From Lactifluus volemus (Eukaryota > Basidiomycota > Agaricomycetes > Russulales > Russulaceae): a stretch of 64,000 nucleotides of DNA. Shown one piece after another: positions 37,650 through 49,743 of this stretch. Location of the stretch: assembly GCA_022376515.1 (NCBI GenBank), contig WTXI01000007.1, positions 248,001 to 312,000 on the forward strand, read 5' to 3'. Under the pieces are notes generated by a model, which was not told the origin of the DNA, ran no database searches, and was given only the letters and a program-made list of their open reading frames with translations. The stretch's first letter is position 1. Each line of letters begins with the position of its first letter. The translations under genes were made by a program, and so were the position numbers.

Positions 37650-37930
37650 ACGGTGGTGTGCAGCCGTCGCCAACCCGACCGACTTGTTCAAAGCGGCGGT
37701 GGACCGAACGGGCCGCTTTCTGGCGCCGCCACAGCATTACCGCGGCGGTATCGAGACCATCCATTCTATTTTAGACATGGATCCACAAAAAAAATGCAAG
37801 TATCCATCTATTAGATTAAGTACTAGCATTATTTATCACCATCTAAGCTGCTCAGAGTCAGTGCTTTCAAAGTTATCGTTGGGTCGAGTCCAAGCTTGAA
37901 TAATGCCGCAAGGCGCACTAATGTTTGTTG
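37650..37930. repeat. spacer/promoter repeat of the F-box array (unit 1 of 3)
   Basis: The stretch with TTGTTCAAAGCGG, then GTATCGAG..CCATCC and a closing AAAATGCAAGTAT is repeated at about 39620-39870 and 41570-41800. Each copy separates the 5' end of one minus-strand gene from the 3' end of the next F-box gene. Here it lies upstream of MCP1; elsewhere it lies upstream of an F-box gene. Confidence 0.75.
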
Positions 37931-37932
37931 TG

Positions 37933-39562
37933 TCAACAGAAGGCATTGTCAGGTGGAAACGTCTCCGGAACTGTGTTCCAAGAAATCCTGACAGGACATC
38001 CCGCGTGTTGTCGTGCAGCAACGAATGGACCGAAGATGGACCGAACCTCCTCCCATGCGTCGTTGCATGCCCGATCCAGAGGACGCAGCTCTATTTCTAT
38101 TTCTTCCAGTGAGGGTAGAATATGAAAGGGCCACTCGGACTCTCCACCTTTCCGCACGAAAACCTGCGCAACATCGTGTAAAAAATCTGAATGCATCTTG
38201 AGTATCTTCGCACTCTGCAATTGTTGAAAGAATCCAAGCCAGGGGGAAGTAGCATCTGCAGAGGGCCTTGATTTGAGGTTTGAATGAAGTGGTGGATAAA
38301 CGTGTTGAAATAATACTTGCTCGGCGGTGCTGAGTTTCGCGCAGAGCAGAGCGGGACCATCCTGTACTGTCCGATCATCCTTAACAATTATTTTGCGAAT
38401 CATGTGATCAGGGGAGTGGGAGTCTTCGCATATAATCCAAGGATTACCTGTCGTCGGGATCAGCACATGAACGGAGAGAAACGATCCTTCTATATTGCTG
38501 ATGAACCTGGATAGGTGAGGAACAGGCTCGGAGGAGTAGGAATTGCGAAGGTCGATTCGGAAATACTGCAGGGATGGGGCGGCCAAACCCGCCACAAGAG
38601 CCTCAAGATATTGTTTTGTACCATGATATGAAAGATATGTCAACCTCGAGAGGTGAAAAATGTCTGCAGGCATCGTGGGCAGGAGGAATGGGCAATAGGA
38701 TGGAGATATCTCAAGGTGACGCAGGCAAGGCATCCCTCGCAGAAGGGTGAGAAGAGACGCCGCCTGCAATTGACAGTGGTTCAATCTGAGGTAAATGAGA
38801 CCTGGTGTGGACGGTAGTTGGAATAGGGAGTCCGCGCGGGAAACGTATCTCAAGTCAAGATGTCGCAGACTCGGGACGGATCCCCCAAATAACTTGAGTG
38901 TGGTAGGAATGTTGAATTCCCGACTCGAGGGTTCGGACAGTTCTAGGCTCTCTAGTGCAGGAAACGGGCCGATCATCGCCCTGCGGACATTGTCCAACAC
39001 CAAATCTGAGCAGTCTAACACGATCTTGCACACACGATCGGAATATTGGAGTGCGGCAACCGCGCGTTTCCGTTTCTTCGGCTCCTCGTGCTGCCAGTGG
39101 AGCAGCATGGGAGAGTAGATAACAATCGGAAAGGGTGGAAGACGGGTCAAAATGGATACATTTCTGTTCGAGTCACGGTCCCAGCACATAGAGAGGACAA
39201 GCTTCGCTTGTAAACGGAAGGACGATGAGAGGACGATGGATCGCCATGTTCGACACACATGGGCAAGTTTTAACCACCCGTGTTTGCCATTCCAAGTCAG
39301 CTCCGAGTCGTAGTAAAAGTAGCGCTGCTCAAGGCCTTGTCGATATGAATCAAATACCTCCAATAGGAGGCCTTTGGGGAGTATATCTATTGTTGTGCTA
39401 GGCGAAAGATCGTTTCCCGGAAAGCGTCTGAATCGCCTTTGCAGTGAAAAAAGAAATTAGTTTAGAGAGTAGAGAATGATATTACCAGTACACATACCAT
39501 TGGCCGAGGAGAGCGACCCGGAGGAGGGCACTGATTGTAGCGCGAACGAGCTTCAAGATCAT
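37933..39562 (-). CDS. tandem F-box protein 1
   Basis: Probable SCF ubiquitin-ligase adaptor. Exon 1 (39562-39498) encodes MILKLVRATISALLRVALLG; exon 2 (39436-37933) continues QWRFRRFPGNDLSPSTTIDILPKGLLLEVFDSYRQ. Total 522 residues, one intron, no frame problem. The F-box (TTIDILPKGLLLEVF ... WLKLAHVCRTWRSIVLSSSF) is followed by leucine-rich segments (LESLELSE, SLRHLDLRYVS, LIYLRLNHCQ, CLRHLEISPSY) and a C-terminal half shared with copies 2 and 3. The short hydrophobic first exon is kept in all three copies and could be a membrane or amphipathic helix. Very similar to copy 2. Confidence 0.85.
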
Positions 39563-39874
39563 GGCAGAGGTGCAAAGATAGGAGTGTTGAGTATACCATG
39601 TTTCTCGCCGATGGCTCCACGCTGCTTGTTCAAAGCGGTCCGGGCCGTCTGGACCGTGACGAAACGGGCCACTTGAGGGTTTTCTGACGTGGCGCTGCCA
39701 TTGCATGCCACAGTATCGAGGCCATTTGATTTATTCATGCATAGATCGACACCCAAAATGCAAGTATTAATCTATTCTGACATCATCCATCCTGTTATCC
39801 ACCGCCACCAATTTGTGCTTTTGGGGTCATCCGGACTCCGGAATACGTTGCAAGGCGCACACTTGCTTGTTGTG

Positions 39875-41496
39875 TCACCACTGGCAGGTGACATAGGCAG
39901 GTGGAAACGTCTCCGGATCTGCGTTCCAAGAAATCCTGACAGGACATCCCGCGTGTTGTCGCGCAGCAACGAATGAACTGAAAATGGACAGTACTTCCTC
40001 CCATGTGTCGTTGCATGCCCGATCCAGAGGATGCAGCTCTATTTCTATTTCTTCCAGTGAGGGTAGAAAATGAAGGGGCGACTCTCCACCTTCCTGCACA
40101 AAAGCCTGTGCGACATCGTGTAAAAAATCTGAATGCATCTTGAGTATCTTCACACTCCGCAATTGTTGAAAGAATCCAAGCCAGGGGGAGGTAGCATCTG
40201 CAGAGGGCCTTGATTTGAGGTTTGAATGAAGTTGTGGATAAACGTGTTGAAATAATACTTGCTCGGCGGTGCTGAGTTTCGCGCAGAGCAGAGCAGGACC
40301 GTCCTGTACTGTCCTAACAAGTATTTCGCGAATTATGTGATCAGGGGAGTGGGAATCTTCGCATATAATCCAAGGATTACCTGTCGTCGGGATCAGCACA
40401 TGAACGGAGAGAAACTGTCCTTCTATATTGCTGATGAACCTGGATAGGTGAGGAACAGGCTCCGAGAAGTAGGAATTGCGAAGGTCGATTCGGAAATACT
40501 GCAGGGATGGGGCGGCCAAACCAGCCACAAGATCCTCAAGATATCGTTTGTGACCATCATATGAAAGATATGTCAACCTCGAGAGGTGAAAGATGGCTGC
40601 AGGCCTCGTGGGAAGGAGTAGTGGGCAAAATGATAAAGATATCTGAAGATGACGCAGGCAAGGCATGCCCTGCAGAAGGGTGCGAAGCGACGCCGGCGGC
40701 GGTGGACAGCCAAGGTTCAATCTGAGGTAAATGAGACCTGGTGTAGACGGTAATGAGGATATACAAGCCACCCGGGAAACGTATCTCAAGTCGAGATGTC
40801 GCAGACTCGGGACGGATCCCCCAAATAACTTGAGTGTGGCAGGAATAATGAATATCCGGTGCGAGGAATCGAACAGTTCTAGGCTCTCTAGTGCAGGAAA
40901 CGGGCCACTCATCGCCCTGCGGACATTGTCCAACATTAAATCTGAGCAGTCTAACACGATCTTGCACACACGATCGGAATATCGGAGTGCGGAAACCGCG
41001 CGTTTCCGTTTCTTCGGCTCCTCGTGCTGCCAGTGGAGCAGCATGGGAGAGTAGATAACAATCGGCAAGGGTGGAAGACGGGTCAAAATGGATACATTTC
41101 TGTTCGAATCATGGTCCCAGCACATAGAGAAGACAAGCTTCGGTTGTAAACTTGAACGGAAGGACGACGAGAGGACGATGGATCGCCATTTTCGACACAC
41201 ATGGGCGAGTTTTAACCACCCGTGTTTGCCATTCCAAGTCAGCTCCGAGTCATAGTAAAAGTAGCGCTGCTCAAGGCCTTGTCGATACGACTCAAATACT
41301 TCCAACAGGACGTCTTCGGGGAGTATATCTATTGTTGTGCTGGGCGAACGATCGTTTCCTGGAAAGCGTCTGAATCGCCTTTGCAGTGAAAAAAAAAAAG
41401 TTCAGAGAGTAGAGAATGATATTACCAGTACACATACCATTGGCCAAGGAGAGCGACCCGGAGGAGGGCACTGATTGTAGCGCGGATGAGCTTCAT
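39875..41496 (-). CDS. tandem F-box protein 2
   Basis: Close duplicate of F-box protein 1. Exon 1 (41496-41438) encodes MKLIRATISALLRVALLG; exon 2 (41378-39875) carries the F-box TTIDILPEDVLLEVFESYRQ and the leucine-rich part. Total 520 residues, uninterrupted. Differences from copy 1 include LMLDNVRRAMSGPF for LVLDNVRRAMIGPF, a divergent stretch around SSHRIFIIPATLKLF, and C-terminal ETFPPAYVTCQW. Gene and spacer together form a ~1.94-kb tandem unit. Confidence 0.85.
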
Positions 41497-41803
41497 GATC
41501 AATGTAGCGAAGACAGGAGCGTTCACGGAATGTTCCGAGGCCCCTGTTTCTCGCCGGTTGCTGTAACCCTGGTTGTTCAAAGCGGCCGCAGAGACGGAAC
41601 AGGTCACTTGATGGCGTGGCACTGCCATTACATGTCACAGTATCGAGGCCATCCGTTTTATTCAGGCATAGATCTACACCGAAAATGCGAGTATTCATCT
41701 AGTATTCTGACATCATCCATCACTGTTATCCACCCGGTGCTTTCGAGGTCATCGTCCGAGTTGCCGCGTCGAGTCCGGACAAGGCGCACGTTTGTTTTTT
41801 GTG

Positions 41804-43405
41804 TCACCGCTGGCAGGTGAGATAGGGAGGTGGAAACGTCGCCGGACTTGCGTTCCAAAGAATCCTGACAGGGCAACCCGCCTGTTGTCGTGCAGCAAGG
41901 AATGGACTGAAGGTGGAAAGTAACTCCTCCCATGCATCGTTGCTAATAAGCGCCGATTCCCGGTCCAAAGGACGCAGCTCTATTTCTTCCAGTGAGGGCA
42001 GAAAACGAAAGGGCGGCTCTCCACCGTTTTTCACGAAAAACTGTGCAACCTCGTATAAAAAACTTGATTGCATCTTGACTATTTTCACATTCTGCAATTG
42101 GTGGAAGAAATCAAGCCAGTAGGTAGCATTCACAACGAGCCATGAATCGCGATTTGAATGAGTGGCTGGATACTTGCATTGAAAGAGGATTTGCTCTACA
42201 GTGCTGAGTTTCGTGCAGAGCGTGGCAGTACCACTCTGTACTTGCCAATCCTGAACAACTATCTTGCGATAGATGTGATCAAGGGAGTGGGAATCCTTGC
42301 AAATAATCAGAGGGCACGTAATCATGATCTTCACTTTAACGGAGAAAAATGATCCTTCTACATCGCGGATGAACCTGGACAGGTACGGGACAGGGAGCGA
42401 GCATCTCTGGCTGGAAATACTGATATGGAAAGTCTGCAGGGATGGGGTAGCCAAGCCAGCCACAACAGCCTCAAGATATCGTTTGTGACCTCTACAGGAA
42501 AAATGTTTCAACCTCGAGAGGTGAACAACGTCTTCGGGCATTGTGAGGGGTTCTGGGCAATGTTTAGGTAAGCACATGTCAAGGTGATGCAGGCAAGGCA
42601 TGCCCTGCAGAAGGGTGAGAAGTGACGAGGCCTGCAATGGGCGGCCAACTTCCAATTTGAGGTAAGCTAGACCCGGTGTGGAAGGTAATGTGGATAGGGA
42701 GGCAAGGGAAACGCATGTCAAGTGAAGATGTCGCAGACTTGGGACGGATCCCCCAAATAATGTGGTAGGAATATTGAATTCCGAGTACGAGGATAGCTCT
42801 AGGACCTTTAGTGCAGGAAACGGGCGGCTCATTTCCCTGCGGACTCCGTCCAACATTAGATCTGACCCATCTAGAACGATCTTATACACACGATCGGAAT
42901 ATTGGCGGAGTGCGGCAACTGCGCGTTGCTGTTTCTTCCGCTTCTCGAGTGGTATGGGTGAGTAGATGACAATCGGCAAGGGTGGAAGGCGGGTCAACAA
43001 GGTCAGCTTTTGGTCCGAGCACCAGGACAAAGAGATGAGAAGATTTGCTTGTAAATGGAAGGGTGACGAGATGACGATGGACCGCCATTTTCGGCATACA
43101 TGTGCGAGTTTTAACCATCCATGTTTGCCATTCCAAGTCACCTCCGACTTTGAGAAAACGCCGTTCCTTCCAGAGTCAAAGAATTGTCGGTACGAATCAA
43201 ATACTTCTAATAGGATGTCTTCGGGGAGTATATCTATTGTTGTGCTAGTAGCACAACAAGTAGGCGAATGATCGTTGCCCGGTGAGTCCCTGAATCGCCT
43301 TTGCAGTGAAAAAATATATTTAGGGAGTAGAAAATGATATTACAAGTACACATACCATTGGCCGAGGAGAGCGAGGAGGGCACTGACTACAGCGCGAGTG
43401 ATCAT
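41804..43405 (-). CDS. tandem F-box protein 3
   Basis: Third and most diverged member. Exon 1 (43405-43356) encodes MITRAVVSALLALLG; exon 2 (43298-41804) continues QWRFRDSPGNDHSPT, a short CCATS insertion, TTIDILPEDILLEVFDSYRQFFDSG and the leucine-rich part (LKVLELSSYSEF, SLRHLHLTCVS, LAYLKLEVGR, CLHHLDMCLP). Total 514 residues, no stop. It shares splice position and spacer with copies 1 and 2. Order in the array suggests it is the oldest duplicate or the source copy; that is inference. Confidence 0.85.
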
Positions 43406-45180
43406 GGTAGCGTTGGTCATACCACGAGGCCCCTGTTTCTCTCCGGGCCGGGTTCAAGTTGCTGCTTTTCAACCAAAGGTGGAAGAGCATAAAACCCATC
43501 AGATGAACATGACCTAGGTGCAACCGAACTGCCAAGTAAGTTTGTAACGTGCAGTTATGGCTGCATCTAATCGTCCGATCGCGAGTCTGACTCGGAGTCA
43601 CACACATGCCTTGAGCCTTTTCGCCACCCAACATAAAAGCCCAACTCAAGCTCTCATAACTCAGGCTCGTACGTTGGTGGATAGGCTACTCGGCCGTTCG
43701 AACTTTTTGGTGAAAGGCATGCTTAGCCGTCGCTGGCACAATTCACGCAGTGATCATGGGACTCGAAGCTTGAAGTGCGCACCTCCCTATTACTAGTTTT
43801 TCGTAAAGGTAAGCTCATCCTCATCACTAAACAACACCATCCCAACACTAGTTAATATAATTTACAAGTACAGTCAAACACAAGCCGCGAAAGCGGTCTC
43901 AATGGGTTTGCTACGCCCTGGCTCGCATAGATGAGTTGTCGTGGTGATGAATGCCATGATTAAAGGAAGTTGGGAAGCTGCGTGCCGCGTACCCTTATAA
44001 TAATGCACAAATCCTACGTCTTTGGCTGCTCATGAGGAGCCATGTACGTCCCATCGCCAATTCGTGTTAATGCTAGCTACGGGGTGTCCCTCTGATAGTC
44101 GGAAGGCTTCTAGCAGCCTTGGTACCTCTCGACGACACATGCCTGGAATAGAGACACAAGGTATGAAACAAATACTCAGATGGAACTCTATACTGCGTGT
44201 CATGTTGAGAGGCAATCTAGATTCCCGCCATCGATTATGCCAATGACTTCACTATCTCTCAAGAGCCCCGGACATCTTGACAAAGAAATGGACAATATCA
44301 GCGTCTCGGGAACACGGGTGTCCCATGTATTCCTACCCGTAATGTATGTGATTAACTTGAAATTCAGCATGACAGTATGCTCTATTGTTTCACTGCCATC
44401 CCAACCATTCCTCTTGTGTGTAAATTTACGCAACAACTATTGGCCACTGGTTACGTCAAATATCTCAAACCAGCAAATGACTTTGTTGCTCCTACTAAAA
44501 CAGGACGGGAGGGCGCTGGGCATCATTTCACACCATCGTTTACGCATTTTCCCTTATGTTGACGCAAAATGACGGATGGTTCCAGTGTTGTACGCTTGTG
44601 CCTTCCACTGCCACGGATGCATTTTCAAACACTGTTTCGGAATAACCCGCACTGGCATCACCCAAAAGGACGTTCAGGCCTGAGGCTGTCAGACATATAA
44701 ATCATCCGATTGCGATAGACAATGAAAACGACACATTTTTAACGGAGTTAGTTCTTGAGAATAATAGAGTGTGTGAGATTTGAGATGGGACTGAATTAGA
44801 ATCATCAATGCCCGTGATGACTATCATATAATTTTATGATAGTCAATGAGCTTGTGTTGCACAACGCTCAGTTTCGGGTCTTCAGTTGGATTTCTTGCCT
44901 GCCTGCCGTTCAGCCTCTGTCTGTACCTTTCAGCGTGTATACAGCATGTGCTTAACAACTGGTTCAGCTTGGTTTTGCAACTAGCTCCGTGCCATGAGAA
45001 GAGCCGAGACCAGTGTCTGGCGACGCGACACCCATTTACTTGTAACTCCGGCATAGTACACTGACGCACCAAATTTGGGCAACCAACACGGATATCGCCT
45101 ACACCGAGTTGGGTGGACCATACATGTGCTAAGGATGAAGTCTACGCCGAAAGTAAGAAGGGGGCCTAGAATGAACCATC
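43406..45180. other. intergenic, no supported gene
   Basis: No convincing gene; several 60-130 codon frames lack any recognisable feature. The only structure seen is the palindrome at 44818-44845. Confidence 0.5.
44818..44845. repeat. 11-bp perfect inverted repeat
   Basis: TGACTATCATA and its exact reverse complement are separated by the 6-nt loop TAATTT. It could form a short hairpin. No adjacent gene uses it as an obvious terminator. Confidence 0.85.
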
Positions 45181-45188
45181 TATAGGGG

Positions 45189-45386
45189 CCGTCGAGAGTT
45201 GTATCCGCAACCTGGCGGATACAAATCTCGACGGCTGCCTGACGGACTCAGGCAGGCAACCTTGAGACCAAGGACGATGGACCATGCCCCTAGGGACTTC
45301 GGGTAAAAGTCCTCAGGGGCATGGTCCGCCCACCTGAGCCCGCCTGTCGAGGTTTGTAAGTGGAAAGATGGAGTTCTTCTTTCCAC
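45189..45386. repeat. cluster of four consecutive hairpins
   Basis: Hairpin 1: arms 45189-45208 and 45215-45234, 19 of 20 paired, 6-nt loop. Hairpin 2: 45235-45242 and 45248-45255, 8 of 8. Hairpin 3: 45279-45299 and 45307-45327, 19 of 21. Hairpin 4: 45360-45368 and 45378-45386, 9 of 9. The stretch 45331-45358 (CCTGAGCCCG ... GTCGAGGTTTGTA) is also an inverted relative of 45222-45252. No open frame explains this pattern. It could be a structured RNA, a foldback element or a transferred organellar repeat. Confidence 0.85.
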
Positions 45387-45399
45387 ACTAGTCAGGGAA

Positions 45400-46907
45400 A
45401 TTTGATGATCAATTCATCTAGCCAGTTTACACAACGGCTGTCAAATAACCATGATTAGCGTCGACGAACACGTACGCATCACCGTACCACGACACGTGCG
45501 AGCCAGACACGTGACGAGCTTTTGATGGAACCCAAGTGCCGGCCGGCGACATGAGGAACTGTCAGTAGTTTCCTAAATCAGCCAACTTCACCCGCCCATC
45601 CAAGCGTGTACGAGAAGTGTACTGTATCTTGTCTCCAAGGCCCACACACGCAAGTTACCGCTTAACTTGCGCGCGCATCTCTCTTGAAACCGGAGCAGCG
45701 CGCGGTTGATGAAAGTCGATTGAGTTTAAATTCTTCAGGCTCAGCTCTGCAAGCGGGCGTAAAGACTCGCAACAGATTGTCGGGTTAGATGGACTGACAG
45801 CCGGGTCGCCGCGGCGCAGGGGTACACTGTGCCTGGTGAGGTGAACGCGCCCAATCATGGAACTCAAAAAATAGTTTAAGTTTCATCGGGCTTTCCATGA
45901 CCGGGAAAGCACGGCTGCGCTGCGCCCCCCAAAAAAGCCCCCGGGGATTGAACGTGGGGCGTAAAAGGCCGTCTTCCCGACTTTGGTGTGCAAAGTTTGG
46001 TGAAAGAAGTCAGGAGTGGGCGCGACCCGTCAACTAGTTTGGGCGTGTATGGGCGATGCTGCTTCTCCTAGTCGCCTGTGCATACTGGCAATATAGGGAT
46101 TAGCACGGAACGTTATGAAGAAGCGGCCCGACTGCCTTTCTGGAATTTCCACATATCAGGTCAATTCCGTTGGCTCCGTAACGTGATGTTAACGAAAGTT
46201 ACCGACTCGGTTTTCTCACACAGTCGGTTCATTTCCGTGCATTTGTCAGAGGGAGATGTTTTGGCCGACGATGTTAAGCCCGATGATAACGGGCGCTTAT
46301 TGGATCGGGCTTGCCTCGAGGCTACCAGTGATTTAAGGGGCCCTTTGAGGTTCGAGCGGCCGGCGGACTCGAGGAGATTTGGGACGGGATAGTAGTTGCT
46401 GGTGTGGCCACGACGTTCGAGACCGAAAACTGGTCTCATGGGTCCCCCTGATCCTGAAAGGGGAGTTCCGCTGCCAGTGAATAGCAGAAGCCCTGGTTAG
46501 CACTATTAGGTCACGGTACCGAGTGATTAAATTTGACGTCAGCCAGAGCCAAGGAGACTTTTAACCAAGTCGAGCAAGATCACTGAGGGTGTGGTGCCAA
46601 CTTGTAGAGAGAGACGACAAAGTGAGAGATTGGAGAGTGCGTCATGGACGGGGAGAAGGAAATAGTTAACTTAGGAGTGATCGAACGGGAAACCGAGAGA
46701 CGGATCTTGATCTAGGGTCTTTCCCCCGACCGCCTAACTGTCATCAATTCCCCGAACGACCAAACTATTTAAATCATCCTATTAAATCCCCACGCCTTAC
46801 TCTGGTCCCATCTACCCGCTTTCTTTCACTCCATACCGCCTCTTCTCCGTCCTCCCACTGGCTTTCCGCCACAGTCACCGTATATTTATTCCCCCTAACG
46901 ACTACCG
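45400..46907. other. intergenic / upstream region of the HMG-box gene
   Basis: No gene recognised. GC-rich short palindromes occur (for example GCCCGATGATAACGGGC near 46277). The last ~170 bp is pyrimidine-rich (CCTCTTCTCCGTCCTCCCACTGG), as expected of a fungal promoter and 5' UTR; CTATTTAAATC near 46766 is a possible TATA-like element. Confidence 0.5.
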
Positions 46908-48483
46908 ATGTCGCTCATGGAGGGTTTCGTCTCAGGTTGGGTACCCTCTTTCGGCGATGACGATGACGACGTAGATATTACCAACTTCTCATACCCGATC
47001 AAGGTGCCCCACGATTCTCATTCGTCATCTCCTCCCCTCAGTCGCACATCCTCCAACGATTCCCAATCTCATCATATCCTCTCCTTTGATCCACCTCCCC
47101 CATCTCCCGACTCATCTGTCGACCATACCGATGGTTCTCAAATGGACCCATCATCTGCCACTTGTTCACTTTCCTCCTCGGACCGTCGCGCCATTCGCAA
47201 CCGTCTGCGTGACCCTGAGTGGGTTCCCCGCCCTCGCAATGCTTTTATCATATTTCGCTGCGAATACTCGCGAAAACACGCGCGTGATCCGAGCGATTCC
47301 TCTGACCGATCTAGTCGTGGCGACAAGACCTTGTCGAAGCGTGCAGGAGAGGAGTGGCGTCGTCTATCTTCAGCGGAGCGCGAGCAGTACAAAGTTCTCG
47401 CCGAGCAAGAGAAGGTTGCGCATGCTCTCCAGAATCCGGACTATCGTTTCAAACCTGTCCGTCGTCCGCCAGTTGGCGTGACTTCCAACCCAGGACGCGC
47501 CCGTATCGGCAGTTGCCGACGGAATGATCGTAGCGCTCAGGTAGCCTCGCTAATCATGAGAAGCGAACGTGGCGTCCCTTCGCACCCGCAACTTGATAAT
47601 CCCGGGAATGAATCTCATCATTCGGAACCCATCACCGCCCTGGCGCCACCTTCTACTGGGGTTGTGATGGGTAGACGTCGTTCTGCTTCGATGCCACAAC
47701 CAGTTGCCGCGCAGAAAGCGGTCACTCTTCCCGCGAAACCCAGAACGCCAGGGCCGATCTCATACAACTCCAGTCCGGGTATCGACTTTGACATGGTCTC
47801 GAGTAGCTCAATGGACGATTCGCCCCTTTACACGCCCGTCGTACCCACATCGCCAATCCCTCACACGCTTCCGTCTGGTTTTCCGATGGTACCACTTCCA
47901 GAGCATCCATCACCGCTGAACGAAACCTTGGAGTCCAGTATGGACCTAGGCAGCAGTCAAGTACGTCCTCCTCCAACTTTTGTGTATCACCTCCATTACT
48001 TAGACGTCATTTGGTTAGAATCCCTCAGCACCCCTCGGTACCACTTCGGGGGCTTACGCTTATACCGACCCAAGTCCTCATCTTCCCCAGCAGTTGTCGT
48101 TTGCTAACATCGACCTATACCCCCCTCCGTTGGAGACGATGAATCCTTACATTGACTGGGCGTGCGTTGCTCCCACCGAGTCGTGCCCGCTCGTCGCGGG
48201 TACCACTGCAGCGCTGCCCAAGTCACACGATACCGGCGCGAGCGGTTCCTTTGGTCCGTCGCCCCTCCATATACCCTTCGCTTCACAATCTACGACCTCG
48301 ACCATTGACGAAATACCCGCCGCATACTGGGGCCCAAATTACACCGAAGCCGCGAACATGCAGGCTATGTTCGGTGGTGCCCCGGGCCTTCCTTCGGTCA
48401 TTCCGGAGGCCCTCCCGGCGGGATATGACTATGACGCGGCGGCCACACAGGCCGGCCTTGACGAATTCATCAACGCTCTGTGA
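46908..48483 (+). CDS. HMG-box transcription factor (MATA-HMG type)
   Basis: Predicted sequence-specific DNA-binding regulator. Two exons, 46908-47960 and 48019-48483, give 505 residues. A Ser/Pro/His-rich N-terminus precedes a single HMG box at about residues 104-185: WVPRPRNAFIIFRCEYSRKH, then TLSKRAGEEWRRLSSAEREQYK and LAEQEKVAHALQNPDYRFKP. The box contains an acidic/Ser insertion (DPSDSSDRSSRGD) seen in related basidiomycete factors. The rest is Pro/Ser-rich, with a C-terminal segment ending LDEFINAL. I do not assign it to mating type: no homeodomain or pheromone genes are nearby. Similar proteins include Prf1/Ste11-like and rfg1-like factors; the choice cannot be made from sequence alone. 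Confidence 0.85.
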
Positions 48484-49669
48484 CTCTTGAATGTTTGGCT
48501 TTTTTTTTTTTCAAGAACGATTGTCTCCACCCAATCATCCTTCTTCGGTTACCTATTCACGTGGCGGCATTTTTTTTTCTTTTTGTTTTCTTTTGATTAG
48601 GTTTTTTGGTCTCTGTCGTTTCTTTCGTTTGGGTTCCTCTCCTTCATCCCCTGCAGCTGTCACGTTCATTTGTTGTAGCATTAGTCAAAAGTTGTTGGCA
48701 CCGCTTTCACTTCGACCCCCCTTGTTGTGCCAGCCCTGCATCATACTCTGTGTGTGTGTGTGTGTTTGTCCTTTTTTTTCGTTTGTACCTTATGAGCAAT
48801 GGCAATATACCCCGTTCGTCGACGCTCCTGTTTCAAAAACTTTTCGTAGAGAGAGAGAAGATATCTAACGTTGGCCCTGCCCTACACTACACCAGTGGAT
48901 TGGGACGCCTCCTATACATTATTGATCCGTTCGGGTAACTCACTCCATTTTTGCCTCCCCCTCGGGGGACACGGAGGGTGTGTCAGCCCAAGATCTGGGT
49001 AAACACTGCCAACTTGTCCAGATTCATTTTCTCCGTGAACTGGACGGAATGAGAATTTGTCGGGTCAAGCTTCGTTTGGTTATGTTTTTGTTGAGAAGTT
49101 TATTAGCTCTCCCCCTTCTTTTCTCGCTCTTGTACACCACCTAGAGACCTCATTTGTGAGCTTAAATGCTATGCTAGGGATGATTTGCGAATGAATCGCT
49201 TGATGAGGTAGAGCAAGAGCAAGAGCGAGCGTGCGTGCGTGCATGTATACAGTGTGCACATGATCCTCAATGCAGAGAGGATTTCGTCCGAGTTCGCGAC
49301 TCCATTCCCATCCATCCCCCCTACGTCAGACTTTTGGAAGGCGCAAGGCGGATGGAGCACATGTTACATTTTTGTTTGCTTCGCTTTCGTCATGGTCATG
49401 GTCAGGGTCACCAGGTCTGCTCTTCCTATTTGAATCCACACCAAGTTTAGGTGTGTCGGAACGGACGGGCCAGGCGGAGTTCACAGATTTGGGGATGGTC
49501 TGACAACGATAACAACAAAGGAACCATCCGCAAATGCAAATGCTGAAAAAAAAAATGACAAAACTTTTTAGGCATTCCGCCGATGTGATATCACCTTGTG
49601 ATGTTTTTTTTTTTCAGACATGGCCCAAGAAAGAATGAAAAAATGCTGTCCACTACTGTACGGTAAAAT
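48484..49669. other. 3' region of the HMG-box gene and intergenic DNA
   Basis: T-rich tracts directly after the stop (48500-48511, 48571-48600) fit a long 3' UTR. A (GT)n stretch of 7-8 units lies near 48750. No further gene recognised. Confidence 0.5.
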
Positions 49670-49743
49670 TGGTTCGACCCGGGTTCGAACCGGGGACCTT
49701 CTGTGTGTTAGACAGATGCGATAACCAACTACGCCATCGAACC
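49670..49743 (-). tRNA. tRNA-Val (AAC), no intron
   Basis: The minus strand reads GGTTCGA at the 5' end and TCGAACC at the 3' end (7-bp acceptor stem), with discriminator A at 49670. The D-arm is GCGTAGTTGGTTATCGC. The anticodon arm TCTGT-CTAACAC-ACAGA has anticodon AAC (Val, reads GUU/GUC/GUA via inosine). The T-arm is CCCGGTTCGAACCCGGG. All stems pair fully. TTTT just downstream (49665-49668) fits a Pol III terminator. Confidence 0.97.

Noticed and set aside
45655..45867. GC-rich segment considered as rRNA or tRNA relic
   Set aside because: No tRNA fold, A/B box pair or recognisable rRNA core could be seen.
46908..48483. HMG-box gene as a mating-type gene
   Set aside because: Basidiomycete mating loci carry homeodomain or pheromone/receptor genes; none is present here.
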